A stretch of DNA of 64,000 nt from Streptomyces sp. CGMCC 4.7035 (GTDB taxonomy: Bacteria; Actinomycetota; Actinomycetes; Streptomycetales; Streptomycetaceae): positions 2,790,001 through 2,854,000 of the forward strand of contig NZ_CP134053.1 in NCBI RefSeq assembly GCF_031583065.1, given 5' to 3'. A program made the translations under genes and the position numbers. Each line of letters opens with the position of its first letter. Positions within the stretch are counted from its first letter, which is position 1. Positions 16,673 through 25,226 of the stretch are shown here, piece by piece. The notes under the pieces are model-generated. The model was not told the origin of the DNA. It made no database searches and saw only the letters and a program-made list of their open reading frames with translations.

Positions 16673-16698
16673 GGTGCGTCTCCCTTCTCTCAGAGCTC

Positions 16699-17271
16699 TC
16701 AGAGCCAGTCGGGCCACGTGTAGGCGGCCGATTCGTCGTGGTCCCGGCGGGGCGGCAACGGGGCGAGCCGCCCCCGGGAGAAGACCAGCGGTGCGGCGCC
16801 GGTCTTCTCCACCCCAAGTTCTCGGACGCGGCCGAGGACGAAGTAGTGGTCGCCGAGGGGCCACACGTCGGCGATGTCGCAGTCGATCCAGGCGACGACG
16901 CCCGCCAGGACGGGGCTGCCCGAGGCGGCGCCGCGCCACGGGTGGCGGTCGAAGACGTCGGGTGCCTTGGCGCTGACGTCCCGGCAGAGGCCCTCCTGGC
17001 CGGCGGCCAGCACGTTCACGCAGAAGGCGCCGCCGGCCATGATCCTTGGCCAGGTGGTGGAGGAGCGGCCGGGGAGGAACGCGACGAGCGGAGGGTCCAG
17101 GGACACCGAGGCGAACGAGCCGATCACCATGCCGACCGGGGTGCCGTCGGGTTCCTTCGCGGTGACCACCGTGACACCCGTCGGGTAGTGGCCGAGCACG
17201 TGCCGGAACAAGCCGGGGTCGTCCGCCGGGCCACCGCCGGTTACCGTCGCGGCGGGCGTCCGCCGGTTCAC
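16699..17271 (-). CDS. Flavin reductase component of a two-component monooxygenase
   Basis: This 190-residue FMN-binding split-barrel protein of the HpaC/HsaB family has HVLGHYPTGVTVVTA, GMVIGSFASVSLDPPLVAF, CVNVLAAGQEGLCR and a DHYFVLGRVRELGV strand. It supplies reduced flavin to a partner oxygenase. Its GTG start overlaps the stop of the upstream acyl-CoA-dehydrogenase-like gene in a GTGA, a strong sign of coupled synthesis of the two components. Confidence 0.9.
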   Translation of the reverse strand: MNRRTPAATVTGGGPADDPGLFRHVLGHYPTGVTVVTAKEPDGTPVGMVIGSFASVSLDPPLVAFLPGRSSTTWPRIMAGGAFCVNVLAAGQEGLCRDVSAKAPDVFDRHPWRGAASGSPVLAGVVAWIDCDIADVWPLGDHYFVLGRVRELGVEKTGAAPLVFSRGRLAPLPPRRDHDESAAYTWPDWL

Positions 17272-18521
17272 GCCGGGGTCTCCAGCCCGAGCAGAGAACG
17301 GGCGTATCCCGTGGCCCACGAGCCGTGCTGCGCGTTGATGTGGGTCTTGTACGTGGCGACGTCGCGCAGGTACCGCTGCATGCGCTGGCCGTTCGCCAGC
17401 GCGCTGGAGCCACTGGCCGCGGCCAGCATCTCGACGGCCTGGCAGGCGAGTTGGCCGGACTGCCGGGCCGTGAGGGAGAGGGCCTGGTCGTCCAGTTCGG
17501 AGAAGGGCTCGCCCCCTGCCAGGCCCCGGGCGGCGTACGCGGTGTAGTCGTCGGTGACCGACAGGATGATCCGCTGCGCGCTGTCGGCCAGGGCCGTGGC
17601 CAGGCCGAGGTTGCGCTGGTGTTCCGGATCGTGGCTGCGCGGCTTGAAGGGCGGCAGCGGGCTGTTCTTGGTGGTGATGATCCGCTGGTACTCGTCGACT
17701 GCGGCCCAGGCGGTGCCCGCCACGATCGAACACAGCTGGATGTTGAAGAACGACATCAGCCGGCCCGCGTACATCGGGTTGCCGTGCAGTTCCACACCCG
17801 GCCCGTCGGTGGCGTCGTTCGCCGCGAGGTGGGTCCTGGACACGTACTCGTACGGTACGAGGACGTCCTCGGCCACGACGCTGTTGGAGCCGCTGCCGCG
17901 GAAGCCCAGGATCTCGCCCCAGTTGTCGAGCATCCGCCAGCCGGAGGGCACGAGCACCATGCCCGGCGTGGGCGTGCCGCCCTCTTCGTCGATGATGAGC
18001 ACGCCACCCAGGAAGTGCGTGGAGACGTTGACTCCGGAGGAGTAGTCCCAGCGGCCGTTGACCAGGTACCCGTCGGGGGTCCTCGTCGCGGTGGCGCTCG
18101 GGGCGATCGGCAGCGGGGCCCGGAAGTCACCGTCCGGCCCGAACACCTCGCGCTGGGTGCTCTCGGGGAAGCGGCCGGCCACCACCAGGCTGTGGGAGGC
18201 GGCCAGACACAGGTTCCAGCCGCTGGACGGGCAGCCGCGGGCCACCTCGGTGACCATCCGGGAGTAGGTCCGCAGGTCGAACTCGTAGCCGCCGAAGCGG
18301 CGTGGCTGGAGGGACCGGTAGAAACCCGCCTCCAGGAACGCCTTGTGCGTGTCCTCGGAGATACCGGTCCGCTGTTCGGTCTCGTCCTGATGATCACGTA
18401 GCCAGGCCCTCATGCCGGCGGCCCGGCGCACCAGTTCCTCCGGTGTCAGGTCCGGCTCCGGCTGCGGAATCTCGATGATTTTCTCGGCTGCCTCGGTTGT
18501 CTCGGACAATTCGCACCCCAT
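17268..18521 (-). CDS. Acyl-CoA dehydrogenase-family flavin-dependent hydroxylase
   Basis: This 417-residue protein has the acyl-CoA dehydrogenase fold: an N-terminal helical domain with FYRSLQPRRFGGYEFDLRTY, a beta domain with NGRWDYSSGVNVSTHFLG and FRGSGSNSVVAEDVLVP, and a C-terminal four-helix domain. The coupled flavin reductase identifies it as the oxygenase of a group D two-component monooxygenase (HsaA, HpaH C2 or DszC type) rather than a true dehydrogenase. It probably hydroxylates an aromatic ring, but the substrate is not readable. It is transcribed divergently from the LysR regulator. The ATG at 18521 has only a weak ribosome site. Confidence 0.88.
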   Translation of the reverse strand: MGCELSETTEAAEKIIEIPQPEPDLTPEELVRRAAGMRAWLRDHQDETEQRTGISEDTHKAFLEAGFYRSLQPRRFGGYEFDLRTYSRMVTEVARGCPSSGWNLCLAASHSLVVAGRFPESTQREVFGPDGDFRAPLPIAPSATATRTPDGYLVNGRWDYSSGVNVSTHFLGGVLIIDEEGGTPTPGMVLVPSGWRMLDNWGEILGFRGSGSNSVVAEDVLVPYEYVSRTHLAANDATDGPGVELHGNPMYAGRLMSFFNIQLCSIVAGTAWAAVDEYQRIITTKNSPLPPFKPRSHDPEHQRNLGLATALADSAQRIILSVTDDYTAYAARGLAGGEPFSELDDQALSLTARQSGQLACQAVEMLAAASGSSALANGQRMQRYLRDVATYKTHINAQHGSWATGYARSLLGLETPA

Positions 18522-18599
18522 CCGCTGCTGTTCTGGGTCGGCCTGAAGCGAGTGTTGGCAGCGCGGCGAAGGACCGTCCAATGCCGGTAATTGCGGGCT

Positions 18600-18618
18600 T
18601 GATGAGTGCCGCGCATCA
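18600..18618. promoter_or_regulatory. Candidate LysR-type operator
   Basis: TGATG and CATCA arms separated by nine bases lie in the 216-bp gap between the divergent hydroxylase and LysR genes. The position fits a LysR recognition site, but the arms are short. Confidence 0.3.
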
Positions 18619-18737
18619 CAGCAGGTCGGACGGGGTGACGGGAATGCCGCACATTTCTGCCTGGTGACGTGCGGGGAAGCGCGCTGTAACCTGGCGCGGA
18701 CCACAACGTCGTGGACCTCGCCTTTCTGGAGGGCTGA

Positions 18738-19643
18738 GTGGAACTCCGGAGCCTGCGCCATTTCTCGGCGCTCGCCGAGACCTTGAATTACCGGGTCGCC
18801 GCCGAGTGTCTGCACCTCACCCAGCCCGCGCTGACGCGATCGATCGCCGCCCTCGAGCGTGAGCTGGGCGTCCAGCTCTTCGACCGCGACAAACGGCATG
18901 TGGCGCTCACCGCCGACGGCGCGGAACTGCTCGAACGGGCGGGCGAGGTGCTGGCCGACGCCGACCGGCTCGCCGCCGCCGCAGACGCCATCAGGGCCAG
19001 GCGACGGGACGAGGTGCGGGTCGCGCTCTACGGGGTGGCTCTCGCGGAGCTGACGCATCCGGTCATCGAGGCGTTCTGCGAGCGGTATCCCAGAGCCACG
19101 ATCCGGGTGCACGAAGCGGACTTCCACCAGGGGCACGCCCCGCTGCTGGCCGGCGAGTGCGACGTGGCGCTGTTGTGTCTGAACGTCGACATGCCGGGCC
19201 TGACACGCGTACCGATCTTCACCGAGCCCGTTTCCCTCGCGCTGTGGAAGGGGCATCCGCTGGCCTCGGCCGCCGCGGTGGACATGACCGAGGTCTACGA
19301 CCAGCCCTGGGTCACCCCCAACCCGGGCGACGACTTGTGGGTGGGGGGACGCCACGGGGACCACGACGCCCCGACGGTCGACTCCCACGCCCGCTCGGTC
19401 CTGGACATGTCCTCGAAGATCGCCTACCAGCACATGGTGGGACTGATGCCACTGTCGGGCGCCCGGATGTTCCCGCCACACCCGGGAGTGGAGGCCGTCG
19501 CTCCGAAAGAGCCCCTCCACGCGGTGGCCGCGGTCGCCTATCCGAGGACGGGCCACTCGCCCGCCGCCCCGGCGTTCGCCGAGGTCGCACGCCGGGTGGC
19601 CCGACGCGCGACCGGCGTTCCGTACGCCGAGATCTCCCGGTAG
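18738..19643 (+). CDS. LysR-family transcriptional regulator
   Basis: This 301-residue regulator has an N-terminal winged helix-turn-helix (LRHFSALAETLNYRVAAECL, LTQPALTRSIAALERELGVQ, LFDR) and a C-terminal effector-binding domain. LysR proteins typically sense an aromatic intermediate and activate a divergent catabolic operon. It lies divergent from the hydroxylase operon and converges with the maleylacetate reductase gene (six bases between stops), sitting between the two halves of the pathway. The GTG at 18738 follows GGAGGG. Confidence 0.92.
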   Translation: MELRSLRHFSALAETLNYRVAAECLHLTQPALTRSIAALERELGVQLFDRDKRHVALTADGAELLERAGEVLADADRLAAAADAIRARRRDEVRVALYGVALAELTHPVIEAFCERYPRATIRVHEADFHQGHAPLLAGECDVALLCLNVDMPGLTRVPIFTEPVSLALWKGHPLASAAAVDMTEVYDQPWVTPNPGDDLWVGGRHGDHDAPTVDSHARSVLDMSSKIAYQHMVGLMPLSGARMFPPHPGVEAVAPKEPLHAVAAVAYPRTGHSPAAPAFAEVARRVARRATGVPYAEISR

Positions 19644-19649
19644 GAGGGG

Positions 19650-20729
19650 TCAGCCGCCGTATGGCGGCTCGCCCGCCCAGGCCGCGTGCAGGACGGCGCG
19701 CAGATCGTCGGCGGAGGCCGGGCGGGGATTCGCGTACGGCGCCCCGAGAGCGACATCGACCGCACGGTCCACGTCGGCGGCGGTCAGACCCAGGTCGGCG
19801 AGCGATCGCGGGATGCCCAGCCGCTCGCCCAGCTCGTGCAACTCCCGTACCGGATCCGGGACATCGAGCGCCCGGCGCAGCGCCGCCAGTGCCTCGGGAA
19901 CCGCCGGCGCGTTGAAGGCCAGCACGTGGGGCAGGACGACGGCGTGTGTCTCGGCGTGCGGCAGGTCGAAGGTGCCGCCGAGCACATGGCAGAGCTTGTG
20001 GTGCAGCCCCATGGTGGTGGCGCCGAGACAGGCACCGCACAGCCACGCCCCGTACAGCGCGCGGCTGCGCGCGTCATGCCCCGAGGGGTCGGCGACGATC
20101 TCGGGAAGGGCCGCGGCCAGCGCCCGCACACCCTCCTCCGCCATGAGGGAGACGATCGGAGTGGAGTCCGGGGCGTACAGAGCCTCGACGGCGTGCGCGA
20201 TCGCGTTCATGCCGCTCGTCGCGGACCCCACGGGCGGCATGGTGAGCGTGAGCAGCGGGTCGTACACGACGCTGCGCGGCAACACCTTCGGGTCGCGCCC
20301 GGTGCGTTTGACCGCGCCCTCGGTCAGGCCCCAGACGGGTGTCATCTCCGATCCGGCGTACGTCGTCGGGACGGCGACGATGGGCAGGCCGGTTCTGAGC
20401 GCGACGGCCTTGGCCAGGCCGGTCACGGAACCGCCGCCGACCGCCACGCAGCCGTCGGCCCGGGCTTCGCGAGCCGCTTCGACGGCCAGGTCGGCGACCT
20501 CCACCGGGACGTGCGTCACCGCCCCCGCGTGCAGCCCGGCGCAGGCGTCGCCGAGAGACGCGGCGACGGCGCGGGCCGTGTCCAGGCCATGGTCGTCGCA
20601 CAGCACGAGGACGCGGCACAGGGCGAGAAGCGCGACCTCGTCGGGCACTGCGTCCGGCACGGCACCCGACCGGAAGACGACGCGCATCGGCTGGGCCTGA
20701 TAGGTGAAGTCCAGGGCGCGTTCCCTCAC
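19650..20729 (-). CDS. Maleylacetate reductase
   Basis: This iron-containing-alcohol-dehydrogenase-fold enzyme of 359 residues reduces maleylacetate to 3-oxoadipate with NAD(P)H. Visible features are the nucleotide-binding ADGCVAVGGGSVTGLAKAVA, VPTTYAGSEMTPVWGLT, SGMNAIAHAVEALY and the metal-region GLHHKLCHVLGGTFDLPHAE. These are close to family members from chlorocatechol, resorcinol and hydroxyquinol pathways. The GTG start overlaps the dioxygenase stop in a GTGA. Together with the dioxygenase it completes hydroxyquinol to 3-oxoadipate conversion. Confidence 0.93.
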   Translation of the reverse strand: MRERALDFTYQAQPMRVVFRSGAVPDAVPDEVALLALCRVLVLCDDHGLDTARAVAASLGDACAGLHAGAVTHVPVEVADLAVEAAREARADGCVAVGGGSVTGLAKAVALRTGLPIVAVPTTYAGSEMTPVWGLTEGAVKRTGRDPKVLPRSVVYDPLLTLTMPPVGSATSGMNAIAHAVEALYAPDSTPIVSLMAEEGVRALAAALPEIVADPSGHDARSRALYGAWLCGACLGATTMGLHHKLCHVLGGTFDLPHAETHAVVLPHVLAFNAPAVPEALAALRRALDVPDPVRELHELGERLGIPRSLADLGLTAADVDRAVDVALGAPYANPRPASADDLRAVLHAAWAGEPPYGG

Positions 20730-21604
20730 GCGATCACCGGTTGCAGCACGATGTCGAAGCGCGCCCGGCGGAAGGGGTTGGCCAGGCCCAACTCCGCGGC
20801 CTCCTCGGGGGAGTCCACCTCGACGAACTCCTCGACCAGGCTCTCCCTCACGGCGAAGACCGCGTCCGACTCCAGATAGTCGCTGCCCGCCACGAAGATG
20901 TGCGTCGTCACCGGGCTGTACCCCTCGGCGCCCACGATGAAGTGGACATGGGCCGGACGGTAGGGGTGACGGCCGGTCGCCTCCAGCAGGGAGCCGACCG
21001 GCCCGTCCGTCGGAATCGGATACGGGCTGGGAACGCACGAGCGGAACCAGAACCGCCCTTCCGCGTCCGCCGTGAACAGCCCGCGCCCATTGCCCGGCGG
21101 CTGCTTCTCTGGCTGCTGGACGTCGTAGAAGCCCTGGTCGTCGGCCTGCCACACGTCCAGCGTCGCGGCGGGCAGCGGGGTGCCGTCGACGGAGACGACC
21201 CGTCCGCTGATCACACACGGCTCGCCGCCGCCGACCAGATCGATGTTCGCCCCGAGTTCACGGACCGGGGACTCGGTCATGTGGAAGGGGCCGAGCACTG
21301 TCGAGTCGGTCGCGGCGGCCGCCTTGTGGTCGTTGATCGTCTCGACGAGCATCGACACACCCAGGACGTCCGACAGCAGGATGAACTCCTGCCGGGTGTC
21401 GTCGCACATGTGCCCGGTTGCGGTGAGGAAGTCGATCGCACGCTCCCACTCGGCCTGGGTCGGCTCGATGTCCCGTACGAAATCGTGCAGGTGACGCGTC
21501 AGGGAGACCAGCACCTCGCGCAGTCGGGGATCGGAGGTGTGGGCGAAGCTTTCCAGCACCGCCGTCGTCGTCGCGGTCGTCGCGGTCTTCGCGGTGAGGT
21601 CCAT
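20726..21604 (-). CDS. Intradiol ring-cleavage dioxygenase, probably hydroxyquinol 1,2-dioxygenase
   Basis: This 292-residue non-heme Fe(III) dioxygenase has an N-terminal helical dimerisation domain. The iron ligands can be assigned: Tyr160 (DDQGFYD), Tyr195 (PSPYPIP), His219 and His221 (YRPAHVHF). Cleavage between adjacent hydroxyls of hydroxyquinol gives maleylacetate. The adjoining maleylacetate reductase makes hydroxyquinol a better substrate guess than catechol. It begins six bases after the FAD monooxygenase stop. Confidence 0.92.
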   Translation of the reverse strand: MDLTAKTATTATTTAVLESFAHTSDPRLREVLVSLTRHLHDFVRDIEPTQAEWERAIDFLTATGHMCDDTRQEFILLSDVLGVSMLVETINDHKAAAATDSTVLGPFHMTESPVRELGANIDLVGGGEPCVISGRVVSVDGTPLPAATLDVWQADDQGFYDVQQPEKQPPGNGRGLFTADAEGRFWFRSCVPSPYPIPTDGPVGSLLEATGRHPYRPAHVHFIVGAEGYSPVTTHIFVAGSDYLESDAVFAVRESLVEEFVEVDSPEEAAELGLANPFRRARFDIVLQPVIA

Positions 21605-21610
21605 GGCCGC

Positions 21611-23368
21611 TCAGCCCCGCCCGAGGATCTGCCGCAGTGCGTCCCTCAGTGCGGCCGTGACGTCACCGGTGGCGTCCTGGCGGCGGAAGGCCACGTGGTT
21701 GTCCGGCCGCACCAGCAGCGCGCCCGAGTCGCCGATCTCCCGCAGCCGGGCCCAGTCCCCGTACGGGTCCTCGTACTCCTGGCCGGGGCCGATGACCGCC
21801 GTGGCGATCTCCAGGCCGAACTCCTTGCCGAGGATGCAGGCGGCCTCCGTCCAGGGCTCGCCGCCGATGCCGGTGATCAGGGTGAACCGGCCGTTTCCGC
21901 CCAGGTCCAGGGTGGACAGATCGCGGGTGCCCGCGGAGAGCCAGGCGTGCGGGAGCTTGGCGCCGGGGCGGGTGCTCGGCTGGAAGTGCAGCTCGGGGTC
22001 GCGTGCGAAGCCGGGGTCCTCGGTGCCGTCCGGGACGATCGCGGCGGAGGTGTAGCGCTGGTTGAGGTCCACGCCGTGGGCGTTGAACTCGTATGCCTTG
22101 AAGGCGATCGCCTCCCGCAGCCGCGCCCGCTGCTCCTCGGCCTCCGTAGTGGCGTCCTTGCGGGCGGCGATGTTCCGCCACAGCTGCTCGGGGGTCTGCG
22201 GCGCCAGGCCGCCGAGCGCCTCGAAGACGGGTGCCGTCTCACCGATGGACTGGTTGGCCCGGGTGACGACCTGCTTGCCGACCGGTGCCCGCTCGTCACT
22301 GTAGGTGTCCAGCAGGGACGGGGACGCGGTGCCGTCCAGGACGAGCTTCAGCTTCCACGCCAGGTTGTAGGAGTCCTGGATGGAGGTGTTGGAGCCCAGC
22401 CCGTTGGACGGTGGGTGCCGGTGGCAGGCGTCGCCCGCGCAGAACACCCGGCCGCTGGAGTACGTCTCGGCGCACATCTCGTTGACCGTCCACGCGGAGG
22501 ACGACTTGATGGTCACCGGGATCTCGTCGTCGCCGATCAGCTTGCGGACGACGGACAGGGCGTACTCCTCGGTGAGGTCCGGCGGCCCGGCGTCGACGTC
22601 GTAGCCCCACACGATCAGCCACTCGTTCCACGTCCGTACGCAGCGCACCAGGCCGGCGCCGATGCCGCCCACGGTCGCGCCGGGCGCCAGCACCCAGTAG
22701 AGGGTGGCGGGTCGGTGCGCCACGTACTTGGTGAGGTCCGCGTCGAAGACGATGTTGATGCTGCCGGCCACGCCCATCTGGCCGCCCATCGGCAGCCCGG
22801 CGTCCTCGGCCACCTTGCTGCGGCCGCCGTCCGCGCCGATCAGGTACTTGGCGCGGATGGTGTACGTGTCGCCGCGCAGCCGGTCGCGGACCATGGCGGT
22901 CACGCCGTCGGCGTCCTGCTCGTGCGACAGGTACTCGGTGCCGAACCGCAGTTGGCTTCCGCGTGCTATGGCCCCGTTCACGAGCACCGGCTCCATGAGG
23001 TGCTGCGGCATGTCGCACATGCGGGTGGGGCTCGCCAGCTCGTGCGCGGCCTGCACGAGCGGTTCGTTGCCCCAGGACCTCAGCCGGCCGAGCTCCTCGC
23101 CCGCGATGGCGGTGCAGAAGACGGTGTTCCCCATCAGATGCTGCGGGGTGGCCTGGGCGATCACATCCTCTTCGACACCCAGGTCACGCAGCACTTCCAT
23201 GGTGCGCTGGTTGGTGATGTGCGCCCGGGGCGTGTCCGCGAGGCGTGAGTAGCGGGTGACCATGACGTTCGGCACGCCATAGGTGCTCAGCGCCAGTGCG
23301 GCGCTCGCTCCCGCGGGCCCGCTTCCCACGATGAGCACATCGGTCTCGACGGTCGGCACGGTTGTCAT
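21611..23368 (-). CDS. FAD-dependent aromatic hydroxylase (TfdB/PheA-like)
   Basis: This class A flavoprotein monooxygenase of 585 residues has the FAD motif DVLIVGSGPAGASAALALS, the DG motif YLIGADGGRSKVAEDAG and the GD motif RVFCAGDACHRHPPSNGLGS, followed by a thioredoxin-like C-terminal domain typical of phenol 2-monooxygenase and 2,4-dichlorophenol hydroxylase. It probably ortho-hydroxylates a phenolic, for example a dihydroxybenzene to hydroxyquinol. The ATG at 23368 overlaps the hydrolase stop in an ATGA. Confidence 0.92.
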   Translation of the reverse strand: MTTVPTVETDVLIVGSGPAGASAALALSTYGVPNVMVTRYSRLADTPRAHITNQRTMEVLRDLGVEEDVIAQATPQHLMGNTVFCTAIAGEELGRLRSWGNEPLVQAAHELASPTRMCDMPQHLMEPVLVNGAIARGSQLRFGTEYLSHEQDADGVTAMVRDRLRGDTYTIRAKYLIGADGGRSKVAEDAGLPMGGQMGVAGSINIVFDADLTKYVAHRPATLYWVLAPGATVGGIGAGLVRCVRTWNEWLIVWGYDVDAGPPDLTEEYALSVVRKLIGDDEIPVTIKSSSAWTVNEMCAETYSSGRVFCAGDACHRHPPSNGLGSNTSIQDSYNLAWKLKLVLDGTASPSLLDTYSDERAPVGKQVVTRANQSIGETAPVFEALGGLAPQTPEQLWRNIAARKDATTEAEEQRARLREAIAFKAYEFNAHGVDLNQRYTSAAIVPDGTEDPGFARDPELHFQPSTRPGAKLPHAWLSAGTRDLSTLDLGGNGRFTLITGIGGEPWTEAACILGKEFGLEIATAVIGPGQEYEDPYGDWARLREIGDSGALLVRPDNHVAFRRQDATGDVTAALRDALRQILGRG

Positions 23369-24462
23369 CGGGACGTTTCCTCCCCATCCGCCAGTCGCTT
23401 GTTCAGCCAGGCCATCAGTGCCTCGGCCACGTCGTCGGAGTTCTTCTCGCCCATGGGCAGGTGACCGTTGCCCGTGAGCCCCAGGTCCGCCAGGCGCAGC
23501 AACTCGGCGTCGGCACCGGCCTGGACGAGGTAGTCGGCGATACCGTGCTGGAACGACGCGAACGGCGAGTGGTCGGCCGCGACCACGGCGATCGGGAAGC
23601 CCTGGAGCCCTGGCAGGGACCGCACGGCGCCTGCCTTTTCGTCCTGGACGAGACAGTCCTGCAGCCCGTCGCCCCCCGCCTCGCGCAGCCGAAGGCGCAG
23701 TTCCTCCGGGGTCCGTACCGGCGGCTCGTAAGTGATCGGGGCCGCGGTGAGCCCCCACTCCAGCTTTCCGAGGCCGGGCAGTTCGATGAACGGCGGCCCC
23801 ATCGGCTCGATGGAGACAACGGCCTTCACCAGCCCGGGCCGGGCATCGGCGACCAGCCAGCCGAACGGCGCCCCCATGGAGTGGGTGATCAGCACGGCCG
23901 GTCCGATACGGTCCAGCAACTCGGCCCCGCAGCGCCGCATCTGCTCCTCGTTCTCGGCGAAGGTGGGCAGCGTCGGGCCCTGGCTCGCCATGAACTGGTC
24001 CAGCGCGGAGTCGTCGCCGATCTCGCCGCTGCCGGGCCACTGGCTACCAGGTCGTCCCGCCCCCTCGCAAAACAGCCAGCGGATGAACTCGTACGTCGGC
24101 GCCGCGCCCTCGATGGGCCCGAGGACATCGGGGTGGTACGGGGAGCGCCCGTGACCTGGACGGTCGACCACGTACACGGCGTAACCGGCCTGGAGGAACC
24201 GGGTGGCCCAGCCGGGGCGCCCGTCCGGCGTCGACAGGTAGTCCGTGCCCTGGCCGCCGCCCCCGTGGACCATCACCACGGGCAGCGGATACCGGAGATC
24301 GGCCGGGATCTGGTACTGGACGTACATCGCGGCCTCGGCGGCGGTCCCGGCCTCGGTCGGCTTGCGCCCGACACCGACCCAGAACGCGCCTTGCTCGCTG
24401 ATCGTCAACCGCGAGGCGGCACGGGCCGGCTCGGCGGTTGCGGGTGGTGGGGAGATGGTCAT
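23365..24462 (-). CDS. Alpha/beta-hydrolase (esterase-like)
   Basis: The 365-residue protein has an oxyanion-loop VMVHGGGGQGTDYL, the sequence VDRPGHGRSPYHP, a nucleophile elbow THSMGAPFGW and a late histidine in GNGHLPMGEKN. This gives a plausible Ser–His pair with an acidic partner. It is the first gene of the hydroxyquinol-type operon. It may release a phenolic substrate from an ester, or act on a ring-cleavage product; context alone cannot decide. The ATG at 24462 follows GGAGG. Confidence 0.88.
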   Translation of the reverse strand: MTISPPPATAEPARAASRLTISEQGAFWVGVGRKPTEAGTAAEAAMYVQYQIPADLRYPLPVVMVHGGGGQGTDYLSTPDGRPGWATRFLQAGYAVYVVDRPGHGRSPYHPDVLGPIEGAAPTYEFIRWLFCEGAGRPGSQWPGSGEIGDDSALDQFMASQGPTLPTFAENEEQMRRCGAELLDRIGPAVLITHSMGAPFGWLVADARPGLVKAVVSIEPMGPPFIELPGLGKLEWGLTAAPITYEPPVRTPEELRLRLREAGGDGLQDCLVQDEKAGAVRSLPGLQGFPIAVVAADHSPFASFQHGIADYLVQAGADAELLRLADLGLTGNGHLPMGEKNSDDVAEALMAWLNKRLADGEETSR

Positions 24463-24588
24463 CGGCGAACCTCCGTCACGGCGTCTGCGCCCATGCCCAG
24501 CACTATTGGTGACCGGCTCCGGGGCGGTCCAATGCCGGTTGGGGACGCCGTGATGCATGGCGCTCATCAGCGTCCCCGAGGGCGGCTA

Positions 24589-24812
24589 CTTCACCGGGAA
24601 GGTGCGCGTGGCGGCGAGGGTGACCAGGGCGTCGGTGTAGAGCGCGGCCTCCAGCTGCTCGACGACCGGCAGTTTGTGCTGCGGGTCGCGGTCGGAGAGG
24701 CCGGTCAGGTGGAAGCTGCCGGTGCCGACCCAATCGCTTGGCGCGCACGACGTCGAAGGACGACTCCACGAACTCGGCGACGACGGGCGGCTGGCCGGGC
24801 AGTACGTGAAGC
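24589..24812 (-). pseudogene. 3' relic of a sugar-metabolism gene
   Basis: Two minus-strand frames together read QLHVLPGQPPVVAEFVESSF then, after a frameshift near 24730, FHLTGLSDRDPQHKLPVVEQ and a tail ending TLAATRTFPVK. This looks like the C-terminus of a dehydrogenase- or isomerase-type sugar enzyme whose family I cannot name. There is no N-terminal part. Confidence 0.4.
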
Positions 24813-24815
24813 TGA

Positions 24816-25152
24816 GTGAACCTCAGCGGCTACTTCGCCAGCCGCTTCGGCTGCCAGGTGAACGCCGAGAATGACGCCAACCTCGCCACCCTCGCCGAGC
24901 ACTGGCGCGGCTGCGCCCGCCACATCGACGATGTCGTGTACATCCTCGCCGGCCGGCGCACCGGTGCCGGGATGATCGTCGGCGGACGACTGCACCGGGA
25001 CCGAACGGCGCCGCCGGCGAGATCGGGAACCTGCGCCTGCTGGGCTGGTGCGACGCCCCCGGCGACCTGGAGGCCCACGGTGCCGACGCCGAGGCCGGCA
25101 CTGCCCCGTCCGTGCCGCGCCCGAGGACCCGATCCTCACCGACGCCCAGTAG
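24816..25152 (+). pseudogene. ROK-family sugar kinase/regulator fragment, frameshifted
   Basis: The plus strand reads FGCQVNAENDANLATLAEHW, then DDVVYILAGRRTGAGMIVGG, the conserved ROK actin-like ATPase core. The continuation GEIGNLRLLGWCDAPGDLEA is in another frame after about 25010. Neither the N-terminal domain nor the zinc motif is present. It is a relic lying back to back with another sugar-gene relic. Confidence 0.6.
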
Positions 25153-25226
25153 GCCGGTGTCCATGTCGAACGGTTCGCCGTTGTTCGCGGCTACGCGCAG
25201 CATTGCGCGGAAGGATTCGGCGAGCG

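Noticed and set aside
20741..23248. 835-codon plus-strand frame across the dioxygenase and monooxygenase genes
   Set aside because: It spans two clearly identified minus-strand genes and encodes the typical antisense bias of high-GC DNA.
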